64,000 nucleotides of DNA. It comes from Camarhynchus parvulus. Its lineage: Eukaryota; Chordata; Aves; Passeriformes; Thraupidae. This document shows, piece by piece, positions 52,301 through 64,000 of this stretch (within the stretch, counting starts at the first letter, position 1; each line of letters starts with the position of its first letter). Below the pieces are notes generated by a model. It did no database searches. It was given only the letters and a program-made list of their open reading frames with translations, and was not told where the DNA came from. The stretch spans positions 112,790,965 through 112,854,964 of the forward strand of contig NC_044572.1 of the NCBI RefSeq assembly GCF_901933205.1, given 5' to 3'. The position numbers were made by a program, and so were the translations under genes.

Positions 52301-54480
52301 TAGTATGGCTGACAGTCAATCAAAGTGATGAAAATAAAAAGTCTGATCAAAAGACCTTTTCTTCTGTGCATTGTAAATTAGCACAAACATAGCTATCCCT
52401 TCATAATGCCAGTAAATCAGAAAGCACTGCTTTGACATGAAAAGAAGAATTCTTATATGGTTAAAAGACAATGAATTTAATCCACTGCTATGTTAAATTT
52501 TTTTTCTTATTTCTTTAATTTAGATAATTAAAAATAAAAACACCTGTTCTTTGGATGAGGAAGTTTGCATTGCTTGTTTTTAACAGCTGTGAAAGCGTGT
52601 AAATTGGCTGAACAATTACCTATGAACCAACCAAATTTAGTGGGATCTTAGGAGCCAAATGACTATGTCAGGAGAGAAAATAAGCTAACTTAAAAACACT
52701 CAGTCCTTGCTTATATCCCTGAATGTCTGGGAAACTGTGGAAATGGAGCTTTGACAGATCCCATGGATGACACATTTTTACCTTGTAACCATGTCTGTTT
52801 TCAGCATAGCACCTGTGACTTGGGTTTATTTAACTTCACTGCTGTTAGTGGAATGACTCATGATATTTTTAAGTACTCACATGATTGAATCCTGCTGTCT
52901 AACAACAGCTTAATCTTGTATAACAATAATAACGAAAAGTACTGAAGACCAAACCCTATCACGAAATCCACCTTGGTAGGAATTTTTCTTTTAAGACTGA
53001 GGGGATGGATCTTTTATGAGCAGTCCTCATTTGAGTCTCTAAGGATTAGAGTTAGGCCCTTAAGAGCTAAGAACATTAAGCATGGTGAAAGATCTGTTTT
53101 ACCTGACCTTTATTAATATGCAGTGCCTCCCAGCCCATCCCATAATTAAGGTACTGCAATACACAGATGCACAAACATTTAAAGAATAATTCCCATTTCT
53201 GAATACTGAAGTATTTGTTTCCCTTTCACTATTATTAATTGCTCATAACATGAGCTACAAAACATATAAATAACTCCATCTCTCTCACTGCCAGCTTTTG
53301 TAGCCATTACATGTTGTGGTTTGTTGGGTTCTTAATAAAATACCTGTACTGCACTGGGGGTGTTTGGTACAGGAAGGCTGACCTTAGCAGCAGTGAAGTC
53401 CTGTTCTGAAATGTCAGGTGTCAGTTATGAGTGTAGTTAAGTAAGAAAATAGGGCCATGTCCTAGAAAATTGCCTTTCACTAACTGCAAACTTTGCTGTA
53501 TTTTGCTGTTAGGGATGGGGCTGCACAAGAAACAATAATATTTTAATTTTTTTTAATATTTGTTTTTATTTTGTTTAAAAGTATGTGGTCAGGTATGGTC
53601 AGGTTGTCATTTCATTTCTTTACTTCTTTTTGCTTATCATCAGTTTATCTTTTTTTTTTCTTGCTTGGAAACTGGTGTGCAGCTGAGTAGATAATGAGCA
53701 GGTAAGCTTCAAAAATTTTTTTCTCTTAATGAATATGCTGCATGCTTTGAACTTTTCTTTATGCCAGTGAATTTCTGGGGAGTTCAGATCCTGTGAGCTC
53801 TGGATTTCTATATGTCATTCTAATCAGTTGGCTTTGCGCCTGAAAATTGTGAAAATGGTATACAAAGCAGAGCAGAAATCATTTTATCCTCTGAACACGA
53901 TTTCAGAAGTGTAATTTACCAGCAATTAAAACCCCCCAAAATGTAAACTGAATTACTTTTCTCTTGGGATTCCTAACACCATTTAATTTGTGTTTGTTTT
54001 ATCCTTTGGCATTTTATCTTCCAATAAACCTTCGAGGGAGAATGGAGTATTAAATTTCTATTTAAAGGAAAGGACAAATAAAGTAAAGTAAGTACACTCT
54101 AATGGCCAAAATTATTCAAGATTTTTGGCTTCAGCAGCATGCAAACAAACATCTGTATTTACTGTGTTGGAGAGGTTTGTTTGTTTTACAAAAGCATTTG
54201 CTAGAGATTTATTTACAGGTAATATTTATTTACTATCTCTTCTCCATTTGAGTAGATACAAATTTCCTAAGGTTATTTATCTGTGGAACACCAGCTGTGT
54301 CACTATACTTCCAACTCATCTTTCAGTATTTCTGTATTCTGATACTTTGAATATTTCCTTAATGGAGAAGCTGACATTTGTCTTAAATTCTTCCAGTTGT
54401 TCATTTATCAGGTCTCCCATGGGTGACCCACACGGTTTGTTGACTTGGACATCTGATGGTGAAAAGTAAATAAACAATAT
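49351..54480. other. Unique non-coding stretch
   Basis: No gene or RNA is recognised. It includes a very AT-rich low-complexity block near 51590-51700. Overlapping open frames at about 49805-50204 and 50823-51139 show no family features. Confidence 0.5.
51590..51700. repeat. AT-rich low-complexity block
   Basis: About 110 bp are nearly all A and T, built from ATTATTA, ATTAAT and TATTAT words without a fixed period. It is low-complexity sequence. Confidence 0.8.
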
Positions 54481-54499
54481 ACCACCAAAACCTGGTGGT
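54481..54499. repeat. Short perfect hairpin
   Basis: ACCACCA (54481-54487) and TGGTGGT (54493-54499) pair exactly around a 5-nt loop. A tandem repeat follows within 16 nt. Confidence 0.85.
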
Positions 54500-54514
54500 T
54501 TTGTTTTAAAAAAA

Positions 54515-54563
54515 CAGATAAACAGATAAACAGATAAACAGATCTGTTAAAAAAAAAAAAAAA
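54515..54563. repeat. (CAGATAAA)3.6 tandem repeat plus poly-A
   Basis: Three full copies of the 8-mer CAGATAAA and a partial fourth (54515-54543) are followed after 5 nt by 15 A (54549-54563). This is a local simple repeat. Confidence 0.92.
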
Positions 54564-54855
54564 CAAACAAAAAACCAGATAAAACTAGAATCGTTTTTCT
54601 AAGATTCTGTTGCCTTTTTCTAAATTAACATGTATTAACTGGCTTTCTATTATTCTATCCCAATTTGTAATTATAAAATTAGAGAAAAATGCTCTCAGAA
54701 ATGCTGATTTTATTTTGCATTTTTTTTTTCACCAAGACACTTCAATATATCTAGAAATACCCTAGAGGAGCACAGTCTCAGCTTGACAGTGTTTTCAGTG
54801 TTATTAGTTTAGAAGGGTTTGCACTTTGTTGTACATTCTTTATGCTTTGTTGTCT

Positions 54856-55170
54856 TCAGGTCTGATTTTTATACATCAAAGTCCCAGAGATTATTCTGTC
54901 TTCTGTTTTAAACTTTCTCTTTGGAGACATATTCTGAAGAGAAGACTTGGAAGACTGAAGCAAACTCATTAAAGCCCCAAGTCTGCAAATATTTCCTTGG
55001 TATCCAGCTATAAGCTGCTCTGTTTTCTCCCAATAGTAGGGTGAAGCACTTCCATAAATGTTCATTTGGGGTTTCCCTTCAACACACTCCATGCTGGTGG
55101 AGTCTGACTTAGGGCTTGCCTCATTATGCATTAGCTGGAGGTCTAGATATGGAGAATTTCTTGTCCCCAT
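54856..55170 (-). CDS. Candidate coding exon or pseudogene fragment, unrecognised
   Basis: The minus strand has an open frame of 104 codons ending in TGA. From about 55134 leftward the predicted protein has a mixed, protein-like composition, with a hydrophilic start (LMHNEASPKSDSTSMECVEG), an aromatic patch (NIYGSASPYYWEKTEQL), a leucine-rich piece (RLGALMSLLQSSKSSLQ) and a basic stretch (SPKRKFKTED). It has no signal peptide, membrane segment or domain that I can name. An in-frame TAG lies four codons upstream of the ATG, so if this is an exon it starts inside the frame, for example after the CTCCAG near 55135, where the pyrimidine tract is weak. A CATAAA and later an AATAAA occur downstream. 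It may equally be a chance frame, because frames of similar length elsewhere in the window look random. I do not recognise the family. Confidence 0.25.
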   Translation of the reverse strand: MGTRNSPYLDLQLMHNEASPKSDSTSMECVEGKPQMNIYGSASPYYWEKTEQLIAGYQGNICRLGALMSLLQSSKSSLQNMSPKRKFKTEDRIISGTLMYKNQT

Positions 55171-56004
55171 ATATATGTTCTATGGATTCGAAGGATGCTG
55201 GTAGGTTGGCGCTTTGCAAGGACACGCAGTTTAAAAATGACTGTAGTGTAAAGCTCACAGGCTAGAAACTCCTTCTGCTTTTATGACATACCTCATAAAA
55301 CCCTTCCAGCACGGTTCCTGCACAGCCACATGCTGTCCAGAGGGGTATGGGCCAGCCTGTGTGCATCTCCTATCCAGGTGGAGGGAGTGAATCTTCCAAC
55401 TAACCCACAGTCAGGAGCTGCCCTGGGTGTAGACTTTGAATGGGAGTAGACTTGCACTGATGTACTGTTTCAATTTGAGTTTGAATCTGAGCTCTTGCTT
55501 GGATTGTGTTCAAAATACAACCAGAATTAAATTTTTTGTGCCTTTGAGGAAATTTACATAAAATTGTGCCTATTTATTGGCTCATTCATTATGCTTATCT
55601 TGGAAGGGGCTCATATGGCTACCTAGGGCCTGGAATGAGAAAAAATTCTGCCCATACAGAACAGCATTTCCAATTTTGGTGCATTTCCCCAAGTGACTAC
55701 AGTATTTCCTTTATAGTGCTGAATGTGTTTTTCTCAAAAGAGGAAAAAAACTAATTGCTGAGACCTTTATGTCCTAGGGGATGTGTCACGAACAGAGAAA
55801 AATATTCTTCACAGCCATTACCTTCTCATAGTTATTTCTTGCCAGACCCTCAAGGATAAACTGTCAGTGTCCGTATACAACAGATTATATAAGATCATCA
55901 TTTTCCACTCCATATAAGATGTTACTGTGAAAGCTATATTCTGATATTAAATACAAATACTTTGTACTATATTAAGTCTTTCATCCAAAGACATTAAGGA
56001 GCTC
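55171..56004. other. Unique non-coding stretch
   Basis: No gene or mobile element is recognised. Part of it (about 55280-55440) is richer in G and C than its surroundings without clear cause. Confidence 0.45.
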
Positions 56005-56120
56005 TCCAGTGTTATTATTCATGTTGAACAGAAGATTAAAATGAGCCATGCAAGGGTGAGGCAATCTGCCCAAGGTTACAGGGAGTCAGCAGTTGTTATC
56101 CCAGTCCAAGACCTCTCCTG
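56005..56120 (+). mobile_element. MIR-like ancient SINE fragment
   Basis: The order TTATTATTCATG, GAACAGAAGATTAAAATGAG, GGTGAGGCAATCTGCCC and AAGGTTACAGGGAGTC follows the MIR core (TTATTATCC...ACAGATGAGGAAACTGAGG...CTTGCCCAAGGTCACACAGC). MIR elements date from before the amniote split and are rare and worn in birds. The match is by eye and imperfect, so an unrelated sequence is possible. Confidence 0.5.
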
Positions 56121-59100
56121 AAGTATGAGCAAAAATGGATGTTTTGGTTGTGATTTAGTGCAGGAAAGGTGTTCTTGTGTAGCATTAACACAGCAGGAGG
56201 AGTTGGGAGAGCCTACATGTCAGTAGTTGGGATCACATTAATCCAGTGGGTGTACAAATGTAATTGTTGGGCAGAAGTGCAGCTAGGTTTTATCGAGCAC
56301 AAATTAATACAAGAGCAGATGCGGGCAATATTTTTTTCAGTGGTCATTTGCCAAAACTTCCAGAGTGGGTTAGGCAAAACTCTTTGCTAATCTAGCTAAA
56401 ATGTTTTGTACAATTTATAGAAAATTCTTTTATTTTGGAGTGGTACTATCCTCCCTTCAAATGCTCATCTGAGGTTTATACTGTGTTTTCTGTACTCACC
56501 CAATATTTTGGATCACCAAACAGAAAAGACCTATTATTTTTAGTGTAATAACTCAGAAAAAAAAATTACTTGGAAGTAACCAAAATAATTGTAGTATATT
56601 TTTGACAGATAACCAGAAGATGGATGGTACATTAAGCAAATAAGTTTATAATATTTAGAGGTATATTTTGAGCAACATTGCTAGTATGGTGGTATAATAT
56701 CTCTGAAGCAAAGATAAAGAATTCTTATGGGCACTGGATGTCAATTTGGATGATATAGCCAAGAGCTTTCTACACCCTTTTTTCTTCTGATTGTATCTTC
56801 TGTTCCTATTTCCACTTATTGCATGAGAAAGCTGACCCCAAACCCCCTTCCCTTTGCTGGCAAGGAACCTTGCGCAGCTCAGGAAATTGCCACAGCTGTC
56901 ACCAGCCATGAAGGCTGGCAGAGCCAGAGTAAATTGTGTGCTGTGACCTTCCCTCTTCCCCTGGGTTTGGGGGAGTTTGGCAAGGTCATGGTTCTCTGTG
57001 TGTGTGCCCCCTCTCCCCAGGCTGGCACTGTGCTCAGAAGGGCACCATCCTCCTCTCCCCACATATATTTATGTCCATATACATTAGCTGACTTACCTGA
57101 ATGGCTGTCTTGATAATTTACAGTGACTTTTGGGCTTTGAGAAATGTATGCCACATAGCATGCTAATCTACTGTATTAATGTGAGTGATAAATTAGGCTT
57201 TCAGTCTCACTCTGCTGGCTGGAAAAAGATCTTTCTCATGCACTCAGTGCATTCCTCTTTACCTAGCCTTTCAAAGAACCTCCATTTAGAACATTTCCAT
57301 AATTTGAGGTTTTTAGAGTGGAATTTTAAGACGTCTGCAACACTTTTCACCAGCCATCACATGTCCTAAATTTCAAGATAATACATCAATTTTATCATGA
57401 AGTAATAATCTTAGAACCATAATAGCTATAAAACAAACATGTATTTCTGGAGAAGGAAACAAATAAACTAAAACTTCTTTTTGATGTTAGAGAGTGGTTT
57501 CTGGCATCCACACAGGTCTGTCTTCTAAAATGTTAGTACTAACAGCAGATAGCAAGGCTCATCCACAGAGGGACTTGAATACTTGTTATTGCTGTAGAAA
57601 TGAAATTGCAGCATTTAGACACTATTGAGATTTAAATTTGCTGAACTACTGCTTAACTTACATCATGTAACTGATACATTTACATTCCTGCCATGGAATC
57701 TGACTATCCTCCTCCTTTGGATGCTAGCCTTGACTTGTCTGACCTTTTGGAGGGTTGTCTGCGCACTCATCTGCAACTTCTGCTTTTCATTATGATAAAG
57801 AGGTTTTAAATAAATACTATTTTTACTGAAGAATCTGACTAGTACAGAAAGAAATATCTCCAGTAGTCTTGCAGAATAGTTATATGTAGGACAGAGAGAG
57901 ACAACTTTTATAATCCAGTGATGATATTGCTTAGTGGTACTCCTTGTTTTAGCTTAAGTTACTTCTTAATACTCTCACTACCAATGCAGCCTTCATCAGT
58001 GTCTTTGCCTAGTAATCAATACAGAAAGTAATTACAAATCCCAACAAACTGCATGAAAGAAGTAAAACCTGTACCTGGTCATTTCATTAGCCCTCATGGT
58101 CTAGCATATGCTTACCTGCTCATGTCAGGCTTTGGGGACTTGAGGATGTTGCATCCTTTATTTCCCATGTTCCATTTATGACTTTATTTTTACAGCCTGT
58201 GGACTCATCAGGTTAGGAACCAGCACACAGTGTGTGCACAGAATGGCCCAAGCACTTGAAGAAGCACAGCTGTGTGAGTTAGGAGATTACAGAATCCTGC
58301 TAATGCAATTATAGTGCACACACTCCGATCAGGTTTAGATCATTTGGTTTCGTGTCTTTGGGTGGTGCTGCATTGCTTTGCTTTGACTTCCCAGTATCCA
58401 TCTGACCAGCACAGAATAGCCTCTGTATGAGATGTGATCATAAGGCATAACAAAAGGTTGACCTAGCATACATTGAGCAGGTATGATTTGTAGGATTTTT
58501 AAAAGAATGTGGTTCAATGCAAGATGGAAGCACAATTACTTTTTAAATTAACAGAACTTCCAATAAGCAAAAATAGATTATTCTGTGTAACACTATAATA
58601 CCATCTTTTTGCCAAGGACCTTGCCACATAGAAGCCCAGTTCTGAAAACTGTACTGAGGAAGATACTTAGTGGTGGTCATACATATTGGGAATGGGCTGT
58701 ATGCAGATAACATTGTAAATAACAGTATATTAAATATCATCCATTTCATTTCTACATTTTCTTACTGGAAAGAAAGAACAATGATGTATTGCCTATTGAT
58801 CTAATGAGGTTGTACAAGCCAATAGTTATTACTATTCACTGCAGTGCATTAGCTGTGTACAGGAATAAACCATGAGGCATTTTTCAGTTAGACTTTTCCT
58901 TGCTTTACGGATTTGAATGCCTTGAGCATTTATCTAGAAGTTACCTAAGTATGCTCCAAGAATCTAATCCCTGAAGGTGAGGTGAAAAGAGCTTTCTGTT
59001 AGACGTCATTCACCCAGGGCTGCAGAATGAAGGGTGACAGCATCATGTGAGAGCCATTCACCCGAACTGTCATTTTACATTTCCAGGAGGAAAAAGATTT

Positions 59101-61587
59101 AAACATCCACTTTATGTGTGTGATTGTTTTCTTATCTTTTTTCTCTTCTCTCTTGACCCTTCTGGAATATATTTTCTCCACTGTTTCTTTGGGGCAAAGC
59201 CTCAGCACCCTGTAGGTTTTCTGTCAGACACTGTGGTTTGCACTCGTGACCCAGCTGAGTGAACTGTGAATGTGTAACTAGATAAATGTCTGAATCCTCA
59301 CTAAATAACAGCTCTTCTCCACTAGTACAATGCCAGTTACTGAAACAGAATTACTGCAGGTTTGTACTGAAATGTGTATTGTAAGAAAATTGATCCAAAA
59401 ATTACCTGTGCCAATACCTTACTATTAGAACACAGCAAATTGTAGTAAATCTGTTGACTTGTGACTTACACCCCATTCTGCTCTCCCCAGCCTACAGAGA
59501 GGAATGCAATTCAGATTGAGGAGAGAATGAAATTTCAAAAATCTTCCGGAGTTATAGTTTTGCTTATTTCTTGCCACAAAGAACATTCATATAGCTGGTG
59601 GAGATACCAATGCCTCTCTTCTGGCATTTAATAGTTAATGATTTGGAGAAGAAGCACTTGCTTCTTTGAGTGTGTTGGTCCAGAAAAAGGAGCTCTTACC
59701 CCTTTCTAACCTGTGCTACCCCCTTCATTATGTACAGCTCACCACACCTGGTTCATTAGGGAGGTAGTCATCCTAGATGAACCCCTCTGGTAGCAATGTA
59801 AGTTGTGACAGAGCTGCTCTGACCCTCTCCTCACCATGCAGATGTTCTGAACACATATGATGTGATATGGAGCTAGTTTAGTAGATTTTTATTAAAAATG
59901 CTGAAAAATGTCTTTTAGCACCACTTCTCAAGTTGTGCACAATTAAAAAGAGAAATATACTTGCCAATAGCGTATTTTGCAAAGAAAAAATATTGTAGCA
60001 TTCAATCTGTGTAATAGTTTGTAAAATGAAAGCTGCAGGTTATGTTTTAGTCGCTGAGGGATTCTAAATAAACTGCTTTGATCAGACTAGGAAAACCTTA
60101 GTAAAGTCTGAAAATATTTCCGAATCAGATCTTATTCCTGACCATTTGCAGAGAGCAAAACTGTTTTCTGACTTCAGATATACCATGGTAGATGACAGAC
60201 TCAGAGGTATGCAGTGAAAGAATGAGAAACAATGGATGCAAATCACTGCCAGGCATAAGGAACAAGTTCTTTGCCTTAAAGGCAGTCAGACAGGAGGGTG
60301 GGTTACACAGAGAGCTTGTGAAATCTCCATGCTTGAAGACATTCATAATATGACTGGAAAAGACCCTGAGCAAGCTGATATAACTTCAAAATTGCCAGTT
60401 AGAAGCCTAATGACTTCCATTAGGCCTTTTCTACTGGCATTATTTTTCTAGTTCCATGATTTTGACTTCTAAATAGAATTTTGAATTTCAGCAGATATCT
60501 CCATTTAGCTCTCGTTAACACTGAGCACCTCATGTATGCAGAAATGTGCCCCATGCTGTGCTTGTGCATGGTTCATGTGTGCAAGGTTGGTCATTTGATG
60601 GAGAGGGCTTAGGTTGTAGCAGAGCAAAATTTGGATTCTGCTGGGGTTTCTTCAAGCACAGAGCTGGCAGTTCACATTCCGCTGCACTTCAGCATGGCAG
60701 GTCCCATCTGCCAGGGCCATGAACCTCTGGAAAACATGAGTTATGGAGCATGACATTCACTGAAGAGTTGTGTCTGGCATATAGGACTCTCAGATGAGCA
60801 TGAGGAGAATTATTAGCAGTATTCTGTAAGCTCAAGACAGGGAGCCATACTCAGTGAGCCAGACTGAAGCTCATGCTCCTCTTGGTGACTGGTACCACAG
60901 AGGGGAACTGAAGAGGCAGCAGTGAGTTTCTTGCTGAATGCAGACTGCACAAGCAGTTGGTTCTGGCTGTGTTTCACACAGAAACATGTTCCTCTCAGCT
61001 TATCCCAAATATTTAATTCAGTCACTGGGTTCACTCTGGAGCAGCTCCACAGTGTCTGTCAATGAAGAGTGTCATGCTGCAAAGTGCTTGGCCCCAGTTA
61101 CCCCCGTTAAGACACTTCTTAGAAGAGCTCTGCAGGTACAGAAACTGAACTTTTGTAAAGCTTCCATTTGGCACAGGAGAAATGGCAATTTTTTCAGAAT
61201 TTATATTGATGTTTGGTGTCATCATGGATTTATTTTCTCCTAAAGTCTTGTTTTAGCTAATTCTCATTGTATCCCTACCTAGTCCTGCCCAAAAAATTAG
61301 CTCCAGATATTCTTATATCTCATGAGAAATATGAGAAGTGGAGAGGATCCACACAGGTATACTTAATTTCTTTTCTCCCATACCTCCCAGCTGCTTTGAA
61401 ATTCAATATGGCTATCAATTGCACATCCTCTTGTATGTGTCCTCTTGCATTTTTGAAGTTAAAAATAGTGGCAATTTAATCACAGAATTCATACTAAGTT
61501 GAGATATTAAATATGTCAATGCATTGTATATTCAGTGTTTTCTTCAGAAATATATTCTCTGATCCAATATAATATCTAAACTTGTAA

Positions 61588-61590
<3 letters not shown>
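56121..61590. other. Unique non-coding stretch
   Basis: No gene, RNA or mobile element is recognised. A GC-richer patch at about 56820-57065 gives overlapping frames on both strands with no family features. Confidence 0.5.
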
Positions 61591-61631
<41 letters not shown>

Positions 61632-61632
61632 G
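61591..61632. repeat. (TA)n microsatellite
   Basis: About 16 TA units, followed by a GTATATGTG tail. Likely length-variable. Confidence 0.95.
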
Positions 61633-64000
61633 TGAACATATAAAATAGCCTTTAGATTAGATAAACATTTTCACGAAAGTTTTTTGTCATCTTCGAATAT
61701 TCTGAAAAAAATTTTGGTTTAATTTGGCTCTCAGAGTGCCATTTTATTATAAATCTAAAACACATGTGAGAATCATATATTTTATTGGTTTTAGTTAAGA
61801 ATAGGTTTTATTAATGAGATTCTTTGGTCTACCTTAGATCCTAAAATCTTGCGTGGGAGCTGTCTTTAGTAATGTCACAAATAAGCTCTACTGAGACTTT
61901 TGATATGCCATTTACAATAGGAACAGGATTAAATACTGTCTGTATTTTTAAAATGTGGCTTAGACTGGTGATGGTTGCTTTTTTTTGCTTTCTAAAATGA
62001 TCTTTTCTTCATCAGTCTGCTCTGTGTGTGTATTCAGAACTAAATTGAAGAACTTTCCTTTTAATAAGAGTCATTCTTTTGAAAACCTCTATGCTTTCAG
62101 TGATGCTGATAGTGATGATGCCTTGCAGGTTAACAAGAACATTGGTCTGTCCTGTGTCATGGATAAAGTTATTTAATGAAGTTGTGAATGTCAAAATCTT
62201 GCTGATAAATGATCACGATGAACACAGCTTGCTTTTCAAACTCCAGACTTTATTTACAGGGCTAACAATAATAGCTGTCTCCCCGACTATGATATTGTTC
62301 ATCTGTGATCACTGAGAAGCAATAAACACGGGCAAGAGGCATCTTTTGAAATATTATAGCATTCAGAGTATGAGACACATGCTAGAGTTCATTCTGTAAC
62401 TCTTTACAACTCTGTAAATCAGGTGATGAAATACTGTATACTTTCAATACAGTGCTGCATGGCTTGCTGAAATCAAACCATGGTAACAAATTCTTTTTAG
62501 ATTGTTATTGCTCAGTTGTGAATCTGTTTGTCATTCCCACTACTGCCCAAGGAAACTAGGACTCTTCTAAAAGACACTGCATGTCCTTAGGTAGAAATTA
62601 GATGGGACATTCATTGGTCGTTCAGGAAGTGTAAAAAGATTTTTGGTGAGGATGAATGAAAGGAGAATTATTTCAATTTTGAAGTTAATAACTTTGCTAC
62701 TTGGGTAGTATCTTTAATGCTACAGTCCCTTAATCAACTCTCTTCCCTTCCCCTTTGTGTATCTTGCAGAGAAACCAAAGAAATCAGTTTATCCTGTACT
62801 TCACCATCTCTAAGAATAAAGAGCTAACTAAATACCAGTACCAAAAAGTGCTTTGAGATTTACCAATAAATGGTTCTAGAGCAAGGTTATGTTTATTAAT
62901 AAATAACAACAGTCAAGAATGGGGGTGTTGGTATAATGGGTGAGTAAGCAAGCTAATCTCTAATTTTACATGGTCTAGCAATTCCAGAAGGCACCCTACC
63001 CCAAGAAATCTGTGGTAGGTTGTAACTACTTGGGTTTTTTGCCTTACTGGATCTTCAGCTGTTCAGATTCACAAATAGGCAAAGATCCTTGCACTAGTGG
63101 GAAAATGTATCCTGTTTCAGTAAGGGATGGACAACATTCCCCTTTCCTTCTCATTATCCCACGTGGTCTGTAAACCTCCATCTTTGAAGAAGGCTAAAAT
63201 ACCAACTGACTTAAAAAGAGATAGTTTTGCTACCTTCATTTATGCCAACATGATAGTCTTAAAATTTATATAATATCTGTAATAACTGCTCCTGCTTTAA
63301 AATATGCTTTATCTGCTGACAAAAAATGAAATGTTGCCTGTATAATAAAGCAAAGATGGTCTAGGTTTGAAGTAACCCTTTATAAAGCAGGATATACTAT
63401 GCCCTCTCACCATTTCTGGTACTCCACCAAGTTCATTTAGGATTAGCTTATATATCCAGCCAAGCACTACATTTTCATCTTACCTTGTGATAGTGTTTCT
63501 TTAAGCAGTGTCTACCTCCTGATCTGCCATGTAGCTGCTTGTTTGCTAATTTCTGATTGAAACTCAGGAGCTGTGTTGATTGGATTCTCAGGGAGTGCTG
63601 GTGTTCTTCAGGTGGGAACTTAGAGCACCGGGTTACTAGCAATGGCCTTTGATTTTGCAATGCTTTTTCTTCTTATTTAATACATCTTCAAGGTGCTGGT
63701 GATCTTCAGGGTATGCAGCCTCTCTGTTTTATCATCTTTCTTTTGGGGAAAGTTTCAGGATAGTTTGTAGAAAGTAGGAAAACAGAAAATTATTATTATG
63801 GGTTATTTCCTTTATGAAGCTTATAATAATACATTATTCATGGTAGTGAACTTATGTGTCTCAAATGTGAGAAATATTAATTCTTTGCTGCTGGTGATCT
63901 AGGTACCATGCTTTATGGTTCTTTTGTGTGCTTCTCTGACAACCTCTCCAAGAGGAACCATCAAGGCTGATCAAGCCAGTGGTGTCTGTCCCTCTCCAGC
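61633..64000. other. Unique non-coding stretch to window end
   Basis: No gene or transposon is recognised. A good-looking 3' splice acceptor (pyrimidine tract then TTGCAG near 62769) is followed by a short open stretch and two AATAAA motifs, but no coding content can be supported. The last bases (CCCTCTCCAGC) might open another reverse CR1, but the window ends there. Confidence 0.45.

Noticed and set aside
62096..62136. Micro-exon-like segment with AG before and GT after (Asp/Ser-rich frame)
   Set aside because: Too short to judge; the AG and GT pairs are expected by chance.
62740..62880. Strong-looking 3' splice acceptor and two AATAAA motifs, as in a terminal exon
   Set aside because: The open part is only about 20 codons. 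Single acceptor-like sites are common by chance in pyrimidine-rich vertebrate DNA. RNA-seq would settle it.
63975..64000. Start of a further reverse CR1 at the window edge
   Set aside because: Only about 11 bases resemble CR1 before the window ends.

Overview
The window is avian nuclear DNA, AT-rich and almost entirely non-coding: intergenic sequence or the inside of a very long intron. The main evidence for a bird is a set of fragments that match the 3' end of the chicken-type CR1 LINE, together with two solo LTRs of bird endogenous retrovirus types. There are no operons, ribosome-binding sites or long open frames. The longest open frames are low-complexity translation of a pentanucleotide repeat. 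No tRNA, rRNA, CRISPR array or recognisable protein family was found. The species cannot be fixed from the sequence alone.

Layout. 1-29 kb: mostly unique AT-rich sequence with one CR1 3' end (about 7.11-7.32 kb), a 14-bp perfect inverted repeat (10.8 kb), a 31-bp tandem duplication (14.0 kb) and several A/T or TA runs. 29.4-29.7 kb: a roughly 290-bp AT-rich element with hAT-like (Charlie-like) inverted ends. 30.67-31.16 kb: a roughly 490-bp purine-only satellite in two blocks, (GGAGA)n then (GAAGA)n. 33.5-37.7 kb: a repeat cluster with three clear CR1 ends, one doubtful CR1 body fragment, an AT palindromic 13-mer repeat and a well-preserved 321-bp solo LTR with a perfect 6-bp target duplication. 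46.7-47.0 kb: the longest CR1 fragment, in reverse orientation. 48.84-49.35 kb: an older ERVL-type solo LTR. 54.5 kb: a hairpin next to an 8-bp tandem repeat. 54.86-55.17 kb: on the minus strand, an open frame of 104 codons whose composition looks more protein-like than the other open frames; it is the best, though weak, candidate for coding sequence. 56.0-56.1 kb: a probable ancient MIR-like SINE. 61.6 kb: a (TA)n run.

How the parts fit together: nothing here forms a pathway. The window is a record of transposon insertion (CR1, ERVK-like, ERVL-like, hAT-like, MIR-like) and microsatellite growth in a gene-poor region. The items most worth a check are the two-phase purine satellite, the dated solo LTR with its promoter parts intact, the hAT-like element and the minus-strand candidate exon.
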